From contig JAFRSL010000222.1 of the NCBI GenBank assembly GCA_017427625.1, forward strand, positions 1 through 5,562: a stretch of DNA of 5,562 nt, in the 5' to 3' direction. Shown in pieces: positions 4,655 to 5,562 of the stretch. The notes under the pieces are model-generated. The model was given only the letters and a program-made list of their open reading frames with translations, had not been told where the DNA came from and did no database searches. Numbering within the stretch: the first letter of the stretch is position 1; every line of letters begins with the position of its first letter. The stretch comes from Synergistaceae bacterium (GTDB lineage Bacteria > Synergistota > Synergistia > Synergistales > Aminobacteriaceae). Made by a program: the position numbers and the translations under genes.

Positions 4655-5562
4655 ATGGCAGCGTTATTAGTGTTCGTTGTATTCCTTGTAGCAATCATTC
4701 TCTCGATACCTATCGGTGTCAGCATGATTCTCGGCTCAGTCGCTCCCATTCTCACAATGGCACGCGGCGGAGTCATTCCGCAGATTGTTGACAACACTCT
4801 GTCAGGCGCAAACTCAACACCGATTCTCGCAGTTCCTCTGTTCATTCTCGGCGGCGTTATCATGGCTGAGGGCGGAATTTCAAAGAAGCTGTTTAACTTC
4901 TTCTCGTATTTCGTCGGAAGAATGACGGGCGGAGTTCCCTGCGCGGTCGTCTTAACGTGCCTCTTCTACGGCGCAATCTCAGGCTCAGGCCCCGCAACAA
5001 CAGCGGCTGTCGGCGCAATGTGCGTCCCCTTCATGGTGGAGCTTGGATACAATAAGACGTGGGCATCAGGACTCATCGCGGTTGCAGGAGGACTCGGAGT
5101 CATTATCCCGCCTTCAATACCGTTCGTCCTCTACTCATTGGCTACGGGAGTTTCAACCGGCAAATTGTTCTTGGGCGGAGTATTTCCCGGAATATTGATC
5201 GGTCTCTTCCTCATGGCCTACGCGGTCTTCTACTGCGCCACAAAGGGCGAGGACAAAGCGAAGATCAAGTCTCGTCTCGACGAAATCAGCAAAGACGGTT
5301 TCTGGCCGCTGTTCAAAGATTCGTTCTGGGCGTTGATGTGCCCGATCATCATTCTCGGCGGTATCTACACGGGCTTCTTCACGCCGACGGAAGCAGCAGT
5401 TGTGTCGGTCTTCTACGCGATCATCGTGTGCCTGTTCATTGAGAGGACGATAAAGTTCTCGGCACTTCCGGGATTCCTCACAAGCTCCGTCAAAACATAC
5501 GGCGGACTCGCGTTCGTCCTTGCGTTCGCAACAGCATTCGGGCGCGTACTTTCGCTCACACA
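4655..5562 (+). CDS. TRAP transporter large permease, DctM family (truncated by window end)
   Basis: The open frame runs from ATG 4655 through the window end: 302 complete codons and two further bases, with no stop. Members are usually about 425 residues, so roughly the last 120 are missing. This is the ion-coupled transport subunit. Family signatures are SIPIGVSM near the N-terminus, VPLFILGGVIM (60-70), the SGSGPATTAAVG loop (109-120), GLGVIIPPSIPFVLYSLATG (146-165), FPGIL (177-181) and GIYTGFFTPTEAAVV (236-250). Hydrophobic helices alternate with short loops, and a charged loop lies at about 196-215. GAGGGGG at 4637-4643, inside the end of the small permease gene, is the likely ribosome site, 11 bases before the start. 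The three-base gap indicates coupled translation. No binding protein (DctP) gene is in the window; it may lie beyond the end. Confidence 0.93.
   Translation, partial: MAALLVFVVFLVAIILSIPIGVSMILGSVAPILTMARGGVIPQIVDNTLSGANSTPILAVPLFILGGVIMAEGGISKKLFNFFSYFVGRMTGGVPCAVVLTCLFYGAISGSGPATTAAVGAMCVPFMVELGYNKTWASGLIAVAGGLGVIIPPSIPFVLYSLATGVSTGKLFLGGVFPGILIGLFLMAYAVFYCATKGEDKAKIKSRLDEISKDGFWPLFKDSFWALMCPIIILGGIYTGFFTPTEAAVVSVFYAIIVCLFIERTIKFSALPGFLTSSVKTYGGLAFVLAFATAFGRVLSLT

Noticed and set aside
5059..5442. Plus-strand frame of 127 codons in another phase inside the large permease
   Set aside because: The DctM frame from 4655 is open throughout with clear family motifs; this frame is Arg/His-rich and is a shadow.

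Overview
The window suggests an anaerobic or fermentative bacterium of moderate GC content. Five genes and the start of a sixth all lie on the + strand, each preceded by a Shine-Dalgarno-like sequence or tightly coupled to the gene before it. The gene mix (TRAP transporter, CoA-lyase family enzyme, hydroaromatic-acid enzymes) and the G-rich palindromic spacer would fit a gut-type Synergistota or Clostridia-like genome. That placement is an impression: no marker gene is present to test it.

Layout. Positions 1-53 are a tandem array of a 7-base unit. Positions 54-375 are an AT-rich, gene-free leader that probably carries the promoter. Then come a YdiB/AroE-type shikimate/quinate dehydrogenase (376-1254), a TIM-barrel protein of the sugar-phosphate isomerase/epimerase family (1324-2181), a type I 3-dehydroquinate dehydratase (2185-2976) and an HMG-CoA lyase family protein (2980-3906). 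The last three are separated by only 3 bases each. A 172-base spacer with a compound palindromic element (about 3910-4010) follows. After it come the TRAP transporter small permease (4079-4651) and large permease (4655 to the window end, truncated by the window).

How the genes may work together. The dehydrogenase and the dehydratase act on neighbouring intermediates: quinate or shikimate on one side, 3-dehydroquinate and 3-dehydroshikimate on the other. The TIM-barrel protein keeps a Glu/Asp/His/Glu metal-site pattern and belongs to the superfamily that includes 3-dehydroshikimate dehydratases. With a TRAP-type organic-acid importer alongside, the simplest reading is uptake and catabolism of quinate, shikimate or a related hydroaromatic acid, not aromatic amino-acid biosynthesis; no other aro biosynthesis gene is visible. 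The HMG-CoA lyase homologue is the odd member. It keeps the catalytic residues of the family but sits with no visible CoA-activating enzyme. It raises the possibility of a non-aromatising route in which a ring-opened acyl-CoA is cleaved. The family assignments are well supported by sequence; the pathway is inference.
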